Source: Agarophyton chilense
Taxonomy: Eukaryota; Rhodophyta; Florideophyceae; Gracilariales; Gracilariaceae
Direction: 5' to 3'
Assembly: GCA_030374765.1 (NCBI GenBank)
Contig: JARGXX010000121.1
Coordinates: 682,001 to 746,000, forward strand
Length of the DNA stretch: 64,000 nucleotides
Shown here: positions 1 through 12,600 of the stretch, piece after piece
Layout: each line of letters starts with the position of its first letter
How positions within the stretch are numbered: the stretch's first letter is position 1
Translations under genes and position numbers: made by a program
Notes under the pieces: generated by a model
Database searches by the model: none
The model's input: only the letters and a program-made list of their open reading frames with translations
What the model was told of the DNA's origin: nothing

Positions 1-1563
1 ATTGACGTAGGGCAGGGGTGTTAAGTGCACCCAAGGTCTGTCCAATAGTAACTGTGGGTAGTGTTGTCGAGTCATGAATCTCAGGAACCTGGCGGATACG
101 GCTGGACTTATGGAGGTCAAGCGCCCAGCAGGAAGCAGCCCTCCTAAACGCGCAAGCATGTACTAGGGGTTACATTAGTCTCCAGAACGGATTGGGTTGA
201 CCGTTCTTAGAGGTGATGGACCTGCAACAAATAAAATTTCAAACTGCAGCGCTCTCGGGCAGGAAATCGAGGGCAACGGGATGGATGCTTTTGGCATCCT
301 TAGAAAAGCTTTTCGGGGTAATCTTTTAGGTTACCTTGGAGAAAAGTTGCAGAGTAAAAATGGTCTCCTTAGTGTAATCAAGAATGAGTTACCGGAGATC
401 CCTAATGAGGGTTAAGTGGATACCGTATTCCGGTGCATTGAAGATAAAACGTACCCACTAAGTGTCAATGGAAGTGCGCTGAAGGCGTGGCCTTCAACGG
501 AGTAAGCGAGTACTTAAGTTGTAACCGGCTCGGATCGGAAACACCGTAAGTGTTCATAACTCACACTAGGGGGCAAAGAGGGTGAGTCCTCGAGTGAATA
601 CGAGTCCGAGTCCGCTCCAGATTTCGACTAAGAGGAAGAAACTGCTGTCTGTCTCAGTGAAATGGAAATAATTCGTTCTTTCATAGAGAGGTTTGAGAAG
701 GTGCAAAAGCGCATGGCTAAAGACATAAAGGAATTGAAGGAGTCGCGGAAGAGTTCAATGAAGAAATCAAAGGGGGAGGACTTTCTCGCCAACATCAGAC
801 AGGCGATAGAAGGGGTTGTTATCAATTCCGGCAATGCCTGTGGCTCAGAGCACGACGATGGAGATTAGGGAATTTCGAGCCTTGCGAGGAAGACTTTGAA
901 TTTGAAGCGGCAGAAGGCTAACAAGAAGTTCTGGGTTGTTTCCGCTAGCAAACCGTTTCCTGAACAACATGTATCTGTTGACAGTCTTGAATGTGAGGAT
1001 ATGCTCCGCAAAGCCCTGGAGAATTATCCCACAGTCTCTGCGTGGGTTTAAGCTCGTCTTTTGACGGGCATTCGGAAACTCCGGGAAGCTGCAACGATAT
1101 CTCGGGTTATTGACTGCCATATCGGCTCGCTGGGCATAATAAGAGCCAAAGACGAGTTGGTAGTGGAGTTTACAATTCGGAGGTTGGCAGCAGTGATAAT
1201 GGGTGATAAGACTGGAAACTGGAAAGCGGCCAGAGAACTCGAAGAAGAGCACGACGATTTGATAAGCGAGTAAATGAAGCGTAAGCTTCACAAGTCGGCA
1301 AAACTTCGGAAAAGATTTAAAAAGGACAAGTTGGCCTTGGCTGATCAAGCTGACGGGAACAAGGCATAGAACAACATTACAACAGCAACTGCGATTTTTA
1401 ATTCGAAGGGCATGCCGGATGTGTTTCCTATCGCAGCGGCGTCCGATAAACGGGACGGGCATATAAATGAATCAATCGTACGACAACGACAAAAGTAGGG
1501 AACACAAAATGAGGAATCCAAAGCATACCTGTGTGACTTCGAAGGGTGCTTATCTGCTTATAT
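1..1563 (+). mobile_element. Truncated copy 1 of unclassified retroelement family F
   Basis: This segment is collinear with the region from about 34855 to 36450. Both share leader DNA with a conserved GGCGGATACG block, a Gag-like frame, and the short stretch after it. The similarity fades near 1563, so the pol half present in the second copy is missing here. The left end lies outside the window. No long terminal repeats were found. The family assignment rests only on comparing the two copies in this window. Confidence 0.7.
197..1400 (+). pseudogene. Broken Gag-like protein of family F
   Basis: One reading frame stays protein-like across the whole interval but is cut by several in-frame stops, for example after PEIPNEG, after SAPDFD, after EHDDGD and after HDDLISE. 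It encodes an acidic serine-rich stretch, then a basic helical segment (IIRSFIERFEKVQKRMAKD, about 670-730) likely to form a coiled coil. A helical block follows (TGIRKLREAATISRVIDC to ELEEEHDDLISE, 1061-1273) that matches 35960-36170 of the second copy. Its position ahead of the pol region in copy 2 suggests a structural (Gag-like) protein. I recognise no named domain, zinc knuckle or catalytic motif. Confidence 0.5.
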
Positions 1564-1574
1564 GCCAATCATAT

Positions 1575-2559
1575 TCACCCTGGCACTTTTCTTGGGCTAG
1601 CTCCATTGCTCCTTCCTCCGAATTCTTTCTTTTTTCGCTCTGCCTCCGCCCTGGGTCCAGTGTGAGTACGATCTGCAGAAGTAGCTACTACGCGCCTAGT
1701 GTTTTTGGCAGAGTGTATGTCTGGTGCCACTGAGAGGGCGAGGAATGAACTGGACTCATTATTATCGGCACTGTTTAAATAAAGAAATGAACAGTTTGGG
1801 TCTTTGCTTGTTGCCAAAACTTGATTCAAAGGATATGCCAAGATGTGCTGCAAATGACGACAATTTTTTCTGGTCGTTGAGGCGACGGCGAGTGGCAGAT
1901 CGAGAGTTTTGACCAACTGGAGCAACATCAGCGTTTCGTTTGATAGACTTACATTTCTGGATAAGAACTTGTTCTATTTTCCAGTTCGCTGCCCCTTGGG
2001 CAAAGAGTGCCATCTCAGGTCTATTGCTCAACTTTCAATAAGTCTCTCGGCCAACAACTTATTTCGGCTGTATATTGCTGACCAGCTTTTCTCCTCCCAA
2101 CCAGTTGGAAGCATCAGAGCCAAGAAATGTCCAGCTCAATCCTTTGCGTGCATATTGACAATCTCATCCGGTACTTCTCTAGGTATGTTGAAAGGTCTTC
2201 TTGGATCCTCTTCAGGTAGTTTTACCTTAATTTTTTCGTCAAGACGGCGAAACGCGTTAGCCAAGTTCGTATCGCGACCAAAACGGGCTTAGAAGTGCTT
2301 CGGTTTGTATATCGCGTGACGATATACCTGCGGCTGGAAAATATCGATTCTGGTTTTCATATTCAGAAGAGTGCTCTCAATTGTCGTCATTTTGTTCAGA
2401 ATAACCTTTATCATCGCTTGCAGTGCCATTTGATCTTGCGACTGCATTTTCAGAATAGGGTAGTGTTCTTTTCTCAAAATGATTGGGCTCACTACGAGGA
2501 TTGGGGGCGCATGTCTGACAATCTTCGTTACTTGCAACTTTTCTTTTTGCAGTCACCAC
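1575..2559 (-). pseudogene. Broken minus-strand frame, unassigned, with coiled-coil start
   Basis: On the minus strand a frame starting near 2537 reads through a short helical segment (MALQAMIKVILNKMTTIES), a stop at about 2289, and then a convincing protein stretch (DEKIKVKLPEEDPRRPFNIP, GWEEKSWSAIYSRNKLLAE) broken by more stops. A shift leads into the basic frame 1928-1575. Helical start, basic middle and surroundings suit a retroelement Gag relic, but no zinc knuckle or named domain is visible, so this is a guess from context. It sits between family F copy 1 and copia relic A. Confidence 0.3.
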
Positions 2560-2707
2560 TTTCAGTTAAGCTCAATCGAACAGGAAAAACTCACAACTTT
2601 TTTCTGTGAGTTCAAGAAACTATATTGAATTTACATATTGTTTCCCAGTCCAGAGACACTAAGCTTTCTTCCTCTCACTTTCAACTTATGTCCATCAAAA
2701 GATTTGT

Positions 2708-5240
2708 GTGTCCACCGTGGTTATATCTGGTCTTAATGTGAACTTGAAGCAGAAAAAGGATGTGTGTGACTCGTGTGTAGTAAACAAAGCTACGCGCGCT
2801 CCGACTCCCAAGCAAGGAGGAGAACTGGCAACAAAGCTCTTTGATGTGGTTCCCTCGGACGTTTCTGTTCCGATCGAGCTCGATTCCCCGGGAAACTCGC
2901 GTTATTTTGTCATATTCATCAACTATTACAGTAGGTACTGCTCCCTCTACATCATCAAGACCAAAGACGATGTATTTCAGATCTTCATAAAGTGGCCGGA
3001 ATTCATGCAGGACCAAACGGCAAAAGAAGTTAAGACCGCCACATCACCGAAGAATGGGCTACTTTCATTACGCAGAAACAACGGTGGTGAATGTGTTTCT
3101 CGAAATTTCTCTGAAGAATTAGAACTTCTAGGTGTTGAACACCAGCGACCTTTGCCATACAACCCACAGCAGAAAGGGTTCGCCGAAAGAGTCAACCGAA
3201 CACTCATGGACATGGCTCGCTCTATGCTACACCACAAGAACCTTCCTAAGACATTTTGGACTGAAGCAGTGAATACTGCGGTGTATGTCCGTAACAGAAT
3301 CAATTGAAAACCATTGCCAAGTGATGTGACACCATTTGAGCTGTGGAGTGAGCGCAAGCCTGATCTGAGCAATTTGCGAGTCTTCAGAAGCATGTGCTAG
3401 TATAAGGTAGTGTGCCACAAACTGAAGATATCGGAGAAGCACGCCAAAGAAGCTGTCTTCATAGGATAGACAACTGATTCGCACGGATAAAATCTGTGGG
3501 ATGTGAACAAAAAGAAAGTGATAGTGTCACGAGATGTAATGTTTAAAAAGCTAAACTGGACGGATGACAATTTGAACGGTTTTGACAATTCCGACTATGT
3601 CGATGTTAAAGTTCCTGATAAATCTGAATCCAAAGAACTCGTAAACTCTTCCACAGTTATTGACCCGGCACAAGATGATCCCCCCACACCAAAAACAGCA
3701 TTTGACAAAGCACCCAACCCTGAGCCAGCCGAGTCACCAGTGGCAGAACCCGTTGCTTCAACTGAAGAAGAGACACAGAAATAGTGAAGTATCACGCTTA
3801 AGAGTAGGAATCCAATGTCATGGGGGCGGGGCACCTCTCTGGTCACTGCCAGCAACGACATTCCCTCGTCATATAGTGATGAAATGTCACGTTCCTATTC
3901 AAAGGCATGGACGAAGGCAATGAACAGTTAGTTCGGGTCGCTGGTGGAACATGATATATGGGAATTGGTTTCAAGGCCGGCAGATAGAAATGCGATATTT
4001 TTCAGGTAGATATATGTGCAGAAGTATGAATCCGGGTCAAATAGTGAGCCTAATGTGCGTTACAAGGCTCGTGGGGTCACCAGAGGGTTCCTGCAGGTCG
4101 AAAGTGTAGACTTTTCTGCTAAATGGTGACTTTGAGGAGACTGTGTACATGGAGCAACCGGAAGGATTCGTCGAGCCTGGGAATTAGAACCTTGTGTGCC
4201 GATTTAAGAAAGCTATCTAAGGTTTGCGACGAGCCCCAAGGCATTTGTATGCAAAAATATATTCGTTCCTCGTCATTAAGGTGGACCTGAAGCCCAAGGA
4301 CGCTGGAAAATGTGTGTAAACCTGAGAAATACTTGGAGAGAGAGTGATCATTGCTCTATATATGAACCACTTTCTTATTGCAAGTCCGGGTACGAAGACA
4401 GCGAATCGTGTTAAGGATGAAATATCAAACGGTTTTTTTATGGAAGACCTCAATAAAATTCACATTGTACTCGGGTTTGAGAATCACCGTGATCGATCTA
4501 AAACATTGCCTCATCTCCCACAGTTTTGTTACATACGAAAGGTATTGAAACGGTTTGGTATGTAACAATCTAAGCCAGTAAGCACTCCCGTGGATTCCAC
4601 TGTGGACAATACTCAGTGTTTCGAGCTTATGACGGAAATATCGTACCGCCAGGCGATTTGTTGTCTAATGTATCTTTCCGTTGGAACTCCGCCGGATATA
4701 TCGTATGCAGTGTTAGAATTAGCACAGTTTGTCGAGAAACCTGGAGAGATTCATTTGAAGCCAGTAAAACGTATTGTGCGCTACCTCGATGGCACTTCTT
4801 CATTTGTACTCACTTATGACTCGGCTGCAGGTATTCAGCTGAAAGCAAATGTAGATCCAGAAAGGGCAGGTGACACTACTACGCGTAAATCAACTAGTGG
4901 ATATGTTTTCATGATGTCTGGTGCTCCGTTGTCTTGGCGCTCTTGCCAATAAGAAGTGGTTGTGCTGTCTAGCGCTGACGCTGAGTATGTGAACCTTGAT
5001 TCTGGGAAAAAGGAGCCGACATGGTTAAGAAGTCTGGGGAATGGCATCGAGAACGCAAGTGGTTTTAATGTGGACAATTCTATAGAGGTATTGGCTAAAC
5101 CAAGGCTGCATCGACCTTTCCCAAAACAATAAGGTGAATTAGCGTATTTAGCACATCGATACTCGCTTTCACTTCACGGGAGAGGCATTGTGCGAAAAGG
5201 CGGTGCAGTTGCAGTATTGCTCCACAGGCAACATGATTGC
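2708..5240 (+). pseudogene. Copia A pol remnant: integrase, reverse transcriptase, RNase H
   Basis: The longest open piece (2708-3307) is integrase: CDSC zinc ligands, then the first catalytic Asp in the PSDV region, and the Glu in NPQQKGFAERVNRT. The second catalytic Asp is replaced: RRNNGGE where SDNGGE is usual. After stops at 3305 and 3401, the integrase C-terminal part and an acidic linker reach 3784. Reverse transcriptase fragments follow. The YVDD active-site box reads YMNH near 4362, so both Asp are lost. RNase H is recognisable at about 4830-5000 (TRKSTSGYVF, SSADAEY). Several stops and shifts make it non-functional. Confidence 0.8.
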
Positions 5241-5340
5241 CGATATTTTAACGAAGCCACTCGGTAGTGTGAAGCTTCAGAAGTTCTGTGGTGAAATTGG
5301 TTGGAATTCCTAAATGCTTGAAGTCAGTGACAGAGGAGGG

Positions 5341-5880
5341 GTATTGGGTAGCGCATGAGTGATTAGTGCTGTCGCTGTGATTGGTGGAAAGGGGGTAGTA
5401 GGAGTCTACGGTAAACAAGTGTCCACATGCATTACTTGTACTACTGTGCAAAGTGTCCATGTTATCCCGATGTTATGGGGTACAAATAGTACAGGCTGTA
5501 TGGAATATTCTGGAAGAATAGAAACGCTGTCTTGTGTATCAAAGAATGCATGCAATGTTTTGATGGAACAAGATCGTGCATGGAGGCGGACTACACCTAA
5601 TATGTATTTCCACGTTGAATTTTGGCACACGTCAGTGTAATGGTGTATTTTACGCTGTTGTACCTTGCTGTAGTACGTTGACGAGAATTTGGATTAGGGT
5701 TTATTATCAAGTTTGAATATGATTGTTAGTATTAAATGTTATCGGTTTGTACTCTAGAATTCACGTGAGCTGCAGGCTATGTTTTCGGCAGATATCGGTG
5801 TTATATAAGTCGAAGATGGACAATCTCCAAATAAATTATAGACAGAGCTGCTGACCTTCCCTTTCAATCCTCAACCCTCC
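5341..5880 (+). repeat. Candidate 3' LTR of copia relic A
   Basis: The segment begins directly after a polypurine run following the RNase H remnant. It contains a TATA-like GTTATATAAGTC near 5799, followed about 30 bp later by AATAAA (about 5830), the promoter and polyadenylation order expected in an LTR. No second copy is present in the window, so the ends are approximate. Short ORFs inside it are probably chance. Confidence 0.45.
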
Positions 5881-6179
5881 TATCTACCTCCAATTGTCAG
5901 TATTTAAGGATTCCGGTCCAAGCGGTACAGTGCCAGGAAAAATTAGTACCTGAGTCTCCACTTTGGGAGAGTCATCCTGAACAGTGAGGCTGTTGAACCC
6001 CAAACCATCCCTGCCTCGCTCTCCAGTCAATATCCTTTGAAAGACACAGGCCGTCTCAGATGTGGACTTTGGGCACTTTTGTGTTCTGCTTAGAACGTGT
6101 AACCGGAGTAAAGAAAACCGACTACGGAATAAAGTCATGGTAATTGCCAAGCGTAATTACAAGGTGTATGCTGATCCTG

Positions 6180-6370
6180 GCTTTTGTACCCAATTCATGG
6201 TGCGAGTTCTCACTTTTTGGATTCCGGTGCTAGCCCGAACCTCATATCTTAGTCGCTCTTGCCTCCATCCTTGCGGTCTACGATTCGCATTGGCGAAATA
6301 TCAGACGTCGCAAAGACAAATAACAACCCGTTGTCAATTCTGGGAACTATCGACCTTCTCGTCCGCCTAG
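6180..6370 (+). pseudogene. Gypsy E aspartic protease fragment
   Basis: The codons at about 6213-6248 read FLDSGASPNLI, the active-site loop of retroviral-type aspartic proteases (D-S/T-G-A). Further along is LSILGTIDLLVRLG, plausible for the conserved hydrophobic strand. A stop follows the DSGAS motif closely and the frame is lost downstream. The protease would cut the Gag-Pol polyprotein. The preceding 5880-6180 should hold gag, but I could not recognise it. Confidence 0.55.
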
Positions 6371-7079
6371 GCTCCTTCTGATTTAAGATTGATTTCACCT
6401 ACGCAGAGAATTGTCTTTCCCCTTATTACTAGGATTTGATTATTATGATAGGTTTCATGAACTGATACGCCTCGCTTAGTGCGTGGGGATCTAGAAGACG
6501 GTTCATCGGATCCAATCATCGGTCTTCTATTAAGGCGTGCCTCGAAGAAACTCGTGCACTTACCTGTGGCACAGGAGGCTGCAACCGTTTCTTGAAAATC
6601 TACTACGCTCCGCGTGGACACGTCGATACAAATTCCACTTTTGTCTGAAGTCTAGATTCGTGTCAACTCTCGTGAACACTTATAACGGGGGTTTCAACCC
6701 CCTTTCATTGTTGTACAATAACTATCAACACTCCGTAGCAAATGGCGTTGCTTCAATTGAGCCAGAAAAACTGTTAATGTTCTGGTTTCCAATCTGGATG
6801 CCATACCGACATTAGTAGTGAAAGACCAAGTCATTGCGTCTTTCATGTCTCACCACACCGCCATGTACCCCTCCAATTTAACTGCGACTGTTGTATACTA
6901 CCTCGTTCACTTTGAGAACGGGAAAGAAAAGGTCAGTCAATCACCGAGAAACCTGGAACGAAGCAGAGAGACCCCCCCAGCTTAGCGAGCTATGAACGGG
7001 TGCAGCACGAAAAAGAAGTCAAAGAACTAGACTTCGGCCATGCACTGGAATCATAACGTGAACGTCTGCCCGATATGTT

Positions 7080-8460
7080 ACGAAATTTTTGTAAAAATGT
7101 GAGATGACGGTCTTGGAAAAAGTATTAAAACAGAACACGAGATAGACTTTTTGCCGAACGCTATAGCGGTTGCTCAACACCCCCACAGGGCAGGCCTTAC
7201 AACTCGTGAAGAGAAACAGTTTCAACTAGACAAAATGCTCCTAGAGTGATAAAACCGACTCAGTCGCCGTGGAAATCTCCAGTTGCACTGGCCCCGAAAC
7301 CTGATGAGTCCTGGCGTTTTGGTATCGACTACCGTCGCTTGAACAACGTAATCGTTACTGACGTGTACCCCATTCCACACATGGATGACTACATCGATTC
7401 GATCGGCAGAGCTATCTTTTTTCGGCTTTGGAGGTCTATTGGGAATTGTGTTACGTTCCCACCGGGAAAGAGGACCAGGACAAGACAGCTACTATCTGTC
7501 ACTCAGAAATCACCTGTTTCAAACGGAAGCTTTTTGGTATGACAAATGCTCCCACTACCTTTCAGCGTGCTTTGGAGATCCTGTTAGCTCAGTTCAAATG
7601 GCGTATTTGCCTCGTCTATCAGGATGATGTCATTCGTTTCTCAAAAGATCTGGATGAACACCTTAGTATGCATGGGATATTATGATCACGCTACATGAAG
7701 CCGAGATATACTCATATTTGAAAAACGAAAAATCTTTACAGATACTGTCAACTATCTGGGTCACATTATCCATTCGGGACAGATTTCGATCGACGAAGCT
7801 CTGGTAGAAATGCCTCGTCTAGCAAAAGAGCCTATAAATCAGAAGGAAATAAGCTCCTTTATTGGGATTGATCAGCGTCTGCCGAAGAGTTACACCAAAC
7901 TAGGTAGACATTGCAGAGCTTTTAAACTCGCTTTGGCAGAAAGGTCAACCAACTAAGTTGGGACCGTTCACGTCCGTCCAGAGGAATTCTTTCATATATT
8001 CGTATTGAAACTCCTATATTACCATCGATGTTGTCGATACCAAAGCCCGAAATACCGGTTATAGTGGAAACCGGCACTAGCGACTACCAAGATGGTTGTG
8101 CTCTCTTTCAAATAAATGCCGAAGGAGCACAGAAACCCATTTTATAGTGTTCAAGTTCGCTGAATGTCCACAAAGGCAACCAGTTAATATCGAAGAAGGA
8201 GTTTCTCGCCGTTATGTGGCCTCTTTCTACTCTCCGATACTATCTCATGGGTGTGAACTTTACTTTCTACACAGATCACTGTTCCTCCCGATAGATTTTA
8301 ACGGTCTGGGAACCTTCAGGCGGCTGGAAGCGCTGAAAACTCTGTATAACGGAATATAAATTCGAAGTAATCTACAAGAAGGGCACACAAAACGTGCAAA
8401 CGATCGCGCTATCGCTTTTACTCACGAATGGAGAAGCTTTGGGCGCCGATTAAGAGGTTA
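7080..8460 (+). pseudogene. Gypsy E reverse transcriptase and RNase H remnant
   Basis: The N-terminal RT block is clear: SPWKSPVALAPKPDESWRFG, then DYRRLNNVIVTDVYPIPHMD, about 7260-7390. After frame changes comes the palm region: ATICHSEITCFKRKLFGMTN and LVYQDDVIRFSKDLDEHL (about 7610-7665). The usual catalytic LVYLDD reads LVYQDD, keeping both Asp. VNYLGHIIHSG at about 7747 is the thumb motif. RNase H is badly decayed; FTFYTDHCS near 8262 matches the usual YTDH motif. Multiple stops and shifts mark it as a pseudogene. Confidence 0.75.
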
Positions 8461-8699
8461 TAAATTGCTTCAGAGGGGGTGATCGAGCACCGGAAGAGCC
8501 ATATTGGCTGCAGGATACGTGGCCGGAAGACCCCAAATCAGACACAGAATTGGACACATTTTTCGTCGCGGAAAACACTAACACGCCCCAAACGGGTAAT
8601 TTCGTACAGATACTCTTGGATGAAATGGTGAGAGAAAAGCAAGGCCGCATATTCTGTACAAAGATAGGCGCCGTCTTAATGGTGGGGCACTACTCTCTC

Positions 8700-9328
8700 T
8701 CGAGATAAATAACATTAAATATGTCTTCGAAACCGTGCACTCATTCCCACGAGTAGTGGTCCGTCATTCTTTACCATCTAAACTATTGAATCTAACTCAC
8801 TTATCGAAGCATTGTAAAGACGCCAGTTGATTGAAGCTATATCTTACTTTGCGAAGAAACTTGTAAAGCAGAGCGAGGGCTGCGATTTGCTATGAAACTG
8901 TGCGTTATTGCCTCGAATGTACTAGGAATCGCTTGAAACCACGCAAAAACTCAACGAAATTGAGGATAACCCCTGCAAAGGCTCCTCTCGAGTTTTTCGC
9001 AATCCATAATCTCGGCATGCTACCCACCACCAGCCGTGGATAAAAACTTGTACTCTTTATTAGGGATCGTTTCTCTAAGTTGGTTCGGACGGTACCTTTA
9101 AAGAAAATATCTGCGTTTAAAAAAGCCGAACCTTTTCTGACCCCCTGGTATATATTAGAGGGCCGCCGGTTCATCATCTTTCCGATAACGGAAAATAAAT
9201 CACATTTAAATTCCTGGAAGACATTTTTCGAGTTCTCAATACAAAGGATCTTTTCAAAACGATGTGTCAGCCACAGTGTAATGAACAGGCCGAGGTGTTT
9301 ATCAGAACCCTACTCGCTTCGCTCCGTT
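8700..9328 (+). pseudogene. Gypsy E integrase, first part
   Basis: Fragments in shifting frames match a Ty3/gypsy integrase: CLECTRNRLKPRKN (zinc-finger end), a core with LFIRDRFSKLVRTVPLKKIS (about 9050-9100), and EQAEVFIRTLLASLRF at 9281-9330, which holds the catalytic Glu of the usual NGQxERFNRTL block. The frame is cut by element D immediately afterwards. Confidence 0.65.
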
Positions 9329-9333
9329 TTTAT
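9329..9333. repeat. Target-site duplication of element D, left copy (TTTAT)
   Basis: TTTAT lies directly before the 5' LTR of element D and is repeated directly after its 3' LTR (13907-13911). A 5-bp duplication is typical of copia integrases. The duplicated bases belong to the integrase gene of gypsy relic E. Confidence 0.9.
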
Positions 9334-9425
9334 TGTCAAACAGCATTACAGTAGGACGCCAGTACTTAATCGCTAGACAACGACGACGACAAAATAAAGT
9401 GAAGAGGCAGTGCCCTCCACTCACA
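9334..9425 (+). repeat. 5' LTR of element D (92 bp)
   Basis: It begins TGTCAAACAGCATTACAGTA and ends TCCACTCACA, with the standard TG...CA ends. By eye it differs from the 3' copy at one base (CCCTCC against CCTTCC). At 92 bp it is very short for an LTR that must hold promoter, RNA start and polyadenylation signal. CGACAAAATAAAG includes an AATAAA. Confidence 0.93.
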
Positions 9426-9441
9426 GGTTAAAAGCCTCACG
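9426..9441 (+). promoter_or_regulatory. Candidate primer-binding site of D (tRNA-Lys anticodon arm)
   Basis: GGTTAAAAGCC immediately follows the 5' LTR, where reverse transcription is primed. It does not look like a tRNA 3' end complement. It is complementary to GGCUUUUAACC, the anticodon stem-loop sequence of yeast-type tRNA-Lys(UUU). This would mean priming by an internally cut tRNA, as known for Drosophila copia and Ty5 with initiator tRNA. The position is observed; the identity of the primer is inference. Confidence 0.5.
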
Positions 9442-9622
9442 CTAAAAACCGCAAACACATCACCCCAAGACGGATCCCATTAACCCCCGCCTGGCACGCC
9501 GACTCGGTCGCGGACTCCGTCAACACCCCCACATCCAAGATCTCTACAACCACGCTCTTGCCACAGCCCACGATAAACACATACCAAGAGACACCACGCA
9601 GCACCATAACACCGTAATCACT

Positions 9623-12600
9623 ATGGGCACCGATCGCACAAACAAATTACCCGAACTTGACACAGCAAACTATGCCCTGTGGTACTTTGCCCTCAAAACG
9701 TACTCTGCCACCATTGAAGCACTCCCACTTTTACAAGGCAGCCCCCCACCTCCAACAGATGCTGCAGAACTCAAAACCTATCAATCCAAGCAAAACCGCA
9801 AACTTTCTGCAATCCTCAGCAGCGTATCCATCAACATTCTCGGCCTTCTCATAGTGCCGGAAGAAGATCCCACCCCCCACGACCTAGTGCAGAAGATAAT
9901 CAACCACATCAACCTGTCAACGAAAGAAGATCACGAGTTTCTAAAATCAGAAGTCTAAAACATCGAATACACCTCGGACACCACCATAGACGCTTATCTG
10001 GCAGAACACATCAAAGTCCGTCAAAAAATGATGACAGCAAAGTACCCAGGGATCGCAGAAGAGCTAACCACAATCGACTTCATCATAGCAGGCCTCAAAA
10101 ACACACCCACATTCACACCGATCCTCGCACATATGATAGCCAACAAACCCACAACCATCAAACAATTCACCCGCCTCTTCAAATCAATCTATGCTCTCTA
10201 TCGGCCAGCCCGCACCGCAATAGCATCATCATCAACGCCACGAAGAATCACCGGGGACTACGGAACATCAACCAGATACTACAATCCCCGCCAGAATTAC
10301 AATCACCCACCTCCACTGGCACGTCGAATCCCATTCAATCAGCTCTGCACTTACCACAAAGCCTAAGGCATCCGATGCAACCATACAGACGCCCAATGTC
10401 GAGACCCACACCACCCCAAATATCGAGATACGAAGACCCAAGCACACTATGCACACACCGACAGTACCATCCCTCCCCAACCCCCCTACACATACCCCCA
10501 ACGCCCATCACCACACCAGAACTATCCACAAATACCCCCTCCACCGCCCCCACAGCACGATCAAGTAGAGGTAACGTCCGAACACGACGCCGAATCCAAC
10601 GGTACGTTTGTCATGGACAGCGGTGCGCACCCTACGCATATCACGCACCCGACACAAGACATGACCCCACTCACCAAACCCCTACTAACCAACTCTGCAA
10701 CCCATCAGCCGACACCATGCACCCACAGTGGACGCATCAGGATCCGCACCAACTGGAATAATCACATCAAGACACACGCTGCCACCAACCGCCACCTCAA
10801 ACAGAACCTTTTATCCGTTCACGATCTCTCCAGCCGTTACAGACTTGTGACATTCACACAGTTCCAAGGCTGTGTCATAGACACAACAAAACGGCTCCCA
10901 ATAGTCCTAGCCACGGCCCCATGGCGTAACCACCAATACCGACTTAAGGGAACAATCCAAGATCATACCACAGCCCGAACTGCACAAACCATTCCAAGTA
11001 AACCCTGCAATTCCCGCAAGCGCAAAAACAAGGTGAAAGCTAAACCATGCGAAAGCAAACGCATAACCCCCACACACAACCCACCAAAACCCAGCCCCAC
11101 TCTCCCCATATCCACACCACGCCAAACACCGAACACAACAAAAGAACTCAGCACACTCCGCAATTCGGCACCCCCACCTCCGCGAGTCAATATCCACCAC
11201 CCCACCAACAAATGGCACCTCAAAATGAACCACGCCCACCCGATCAAACTAGCTCTAACAGAAAAGAAACGACTTATCCTCAACATGCCCACTCACCTAC
11301 CAACCAACACCCAACTCACTTGCAGCGCATGTGACCACGCCAAGGTGCACCCCGCACCACACAAACGCAAGCATCACAAATACCTCCCAGGAGCGTACGT
11401 CAGCTCCGATACATGCGGACCAATCAAGCCCACATCAAACCATGGCAACAATCACATGCTCACAATCATATGCGCCTCAACCAAATTTTCCATCGCCCAC
11501 TTCATCAAAGAACGAAAACAAATACCCTCCTACATCGACGACACCCTGCACCATATCCGCCACCAGATAGGACACAATATTACCGACTTTCGAAGTGATA
11601 ACGCGAAAGAATACACATCACAGCATATGGATAACATCTACAGCAAACACAAAGTCTAACTTCACCTCCGCACACCTCATCAACCCCAAGAAAACGGAAT
11701 CGCCGAAAGGCTGAACCGCACCATCATGAACTCCGTTCGCGCCTTACTGCACACGGCAAATCTGGACGACTCGTACTGAGAAGATGCAGCTCGCGATACA
11801 AATTTCAAATACAACATTCTTCATCATGACTCCACAAACACCTCCCCTTACGAACTGTGGCACGGCACTACACCACAAATAAACCGCATCTTCACATTCG
11901 GGGAACTAGGGACGATACCCGTCTACGCCCCAAAGAAAAAGCTGGAAGCACGAGCCGACCCAGCAAGGTATATGTATGCCACCTCCCTCACGCATATCAT
12001 GGTATGCAACCTCCGCAACCACAACTATCAAGAGATAAGGGCAAGTGACTTCCACGCCTACCACCTGACAACCGATCCTTCCACGTCTACCACTACCGCT
12101 TTCAAAGCGACAACCACACACAAACACCATACTCCCAACGAAATCCATATCGACACTCCACCCCCCGCAAATCTTGCTCAAGCCCGACAATACCCCGATG
12201 CCTCACAATGGCAAACCGCCCACTACACCGAACTACAAAACCTGGACAATCACGCCAGCATTGAATGGTTACCCAAAAACTTCATACCACGCCCCAAGAC
12301 GGTCATACCTCTCATGATGCTATACCGATATAAAAGGTCGGCTGTAGGGAACATTGTCCAAGGAAAAGCGAGATGCAACCTAAGAGGTGAAGTTATGAAA
12401 CCCGGACTTCACTTCGACCCCAACCACACAACCACCTATACCACCGATAGAACCACTCAAAGAATGCTCATAGCGATACACGCAATGCACAACTTACCCC
12501 TCGAGCACTTTGACATATAGTCCGCATATCTTCATGAAGAATACCAACACCCTCGACCTGTATACGTCAAGCAAATGACCAAGTTTGACGGAACATATCG

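Larger units (their letters stand above)
2640..5880 (+). mobile_element. Copia-type LTR retrotransposon relic A, 5'-truncated
   Basis: The domain order integrase, reverse transcriptase, RNase H is the Ty1/copia order. Homology begins inside the integrase zinc-binding region, so the 5' LTR, gag and protease are gone. A purine run (GACAGAGGAGGGG) ends at 5340 and a candidate 3' LTR follows. The remaining pol has many stops and frame changes. Confidence 0.8.
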
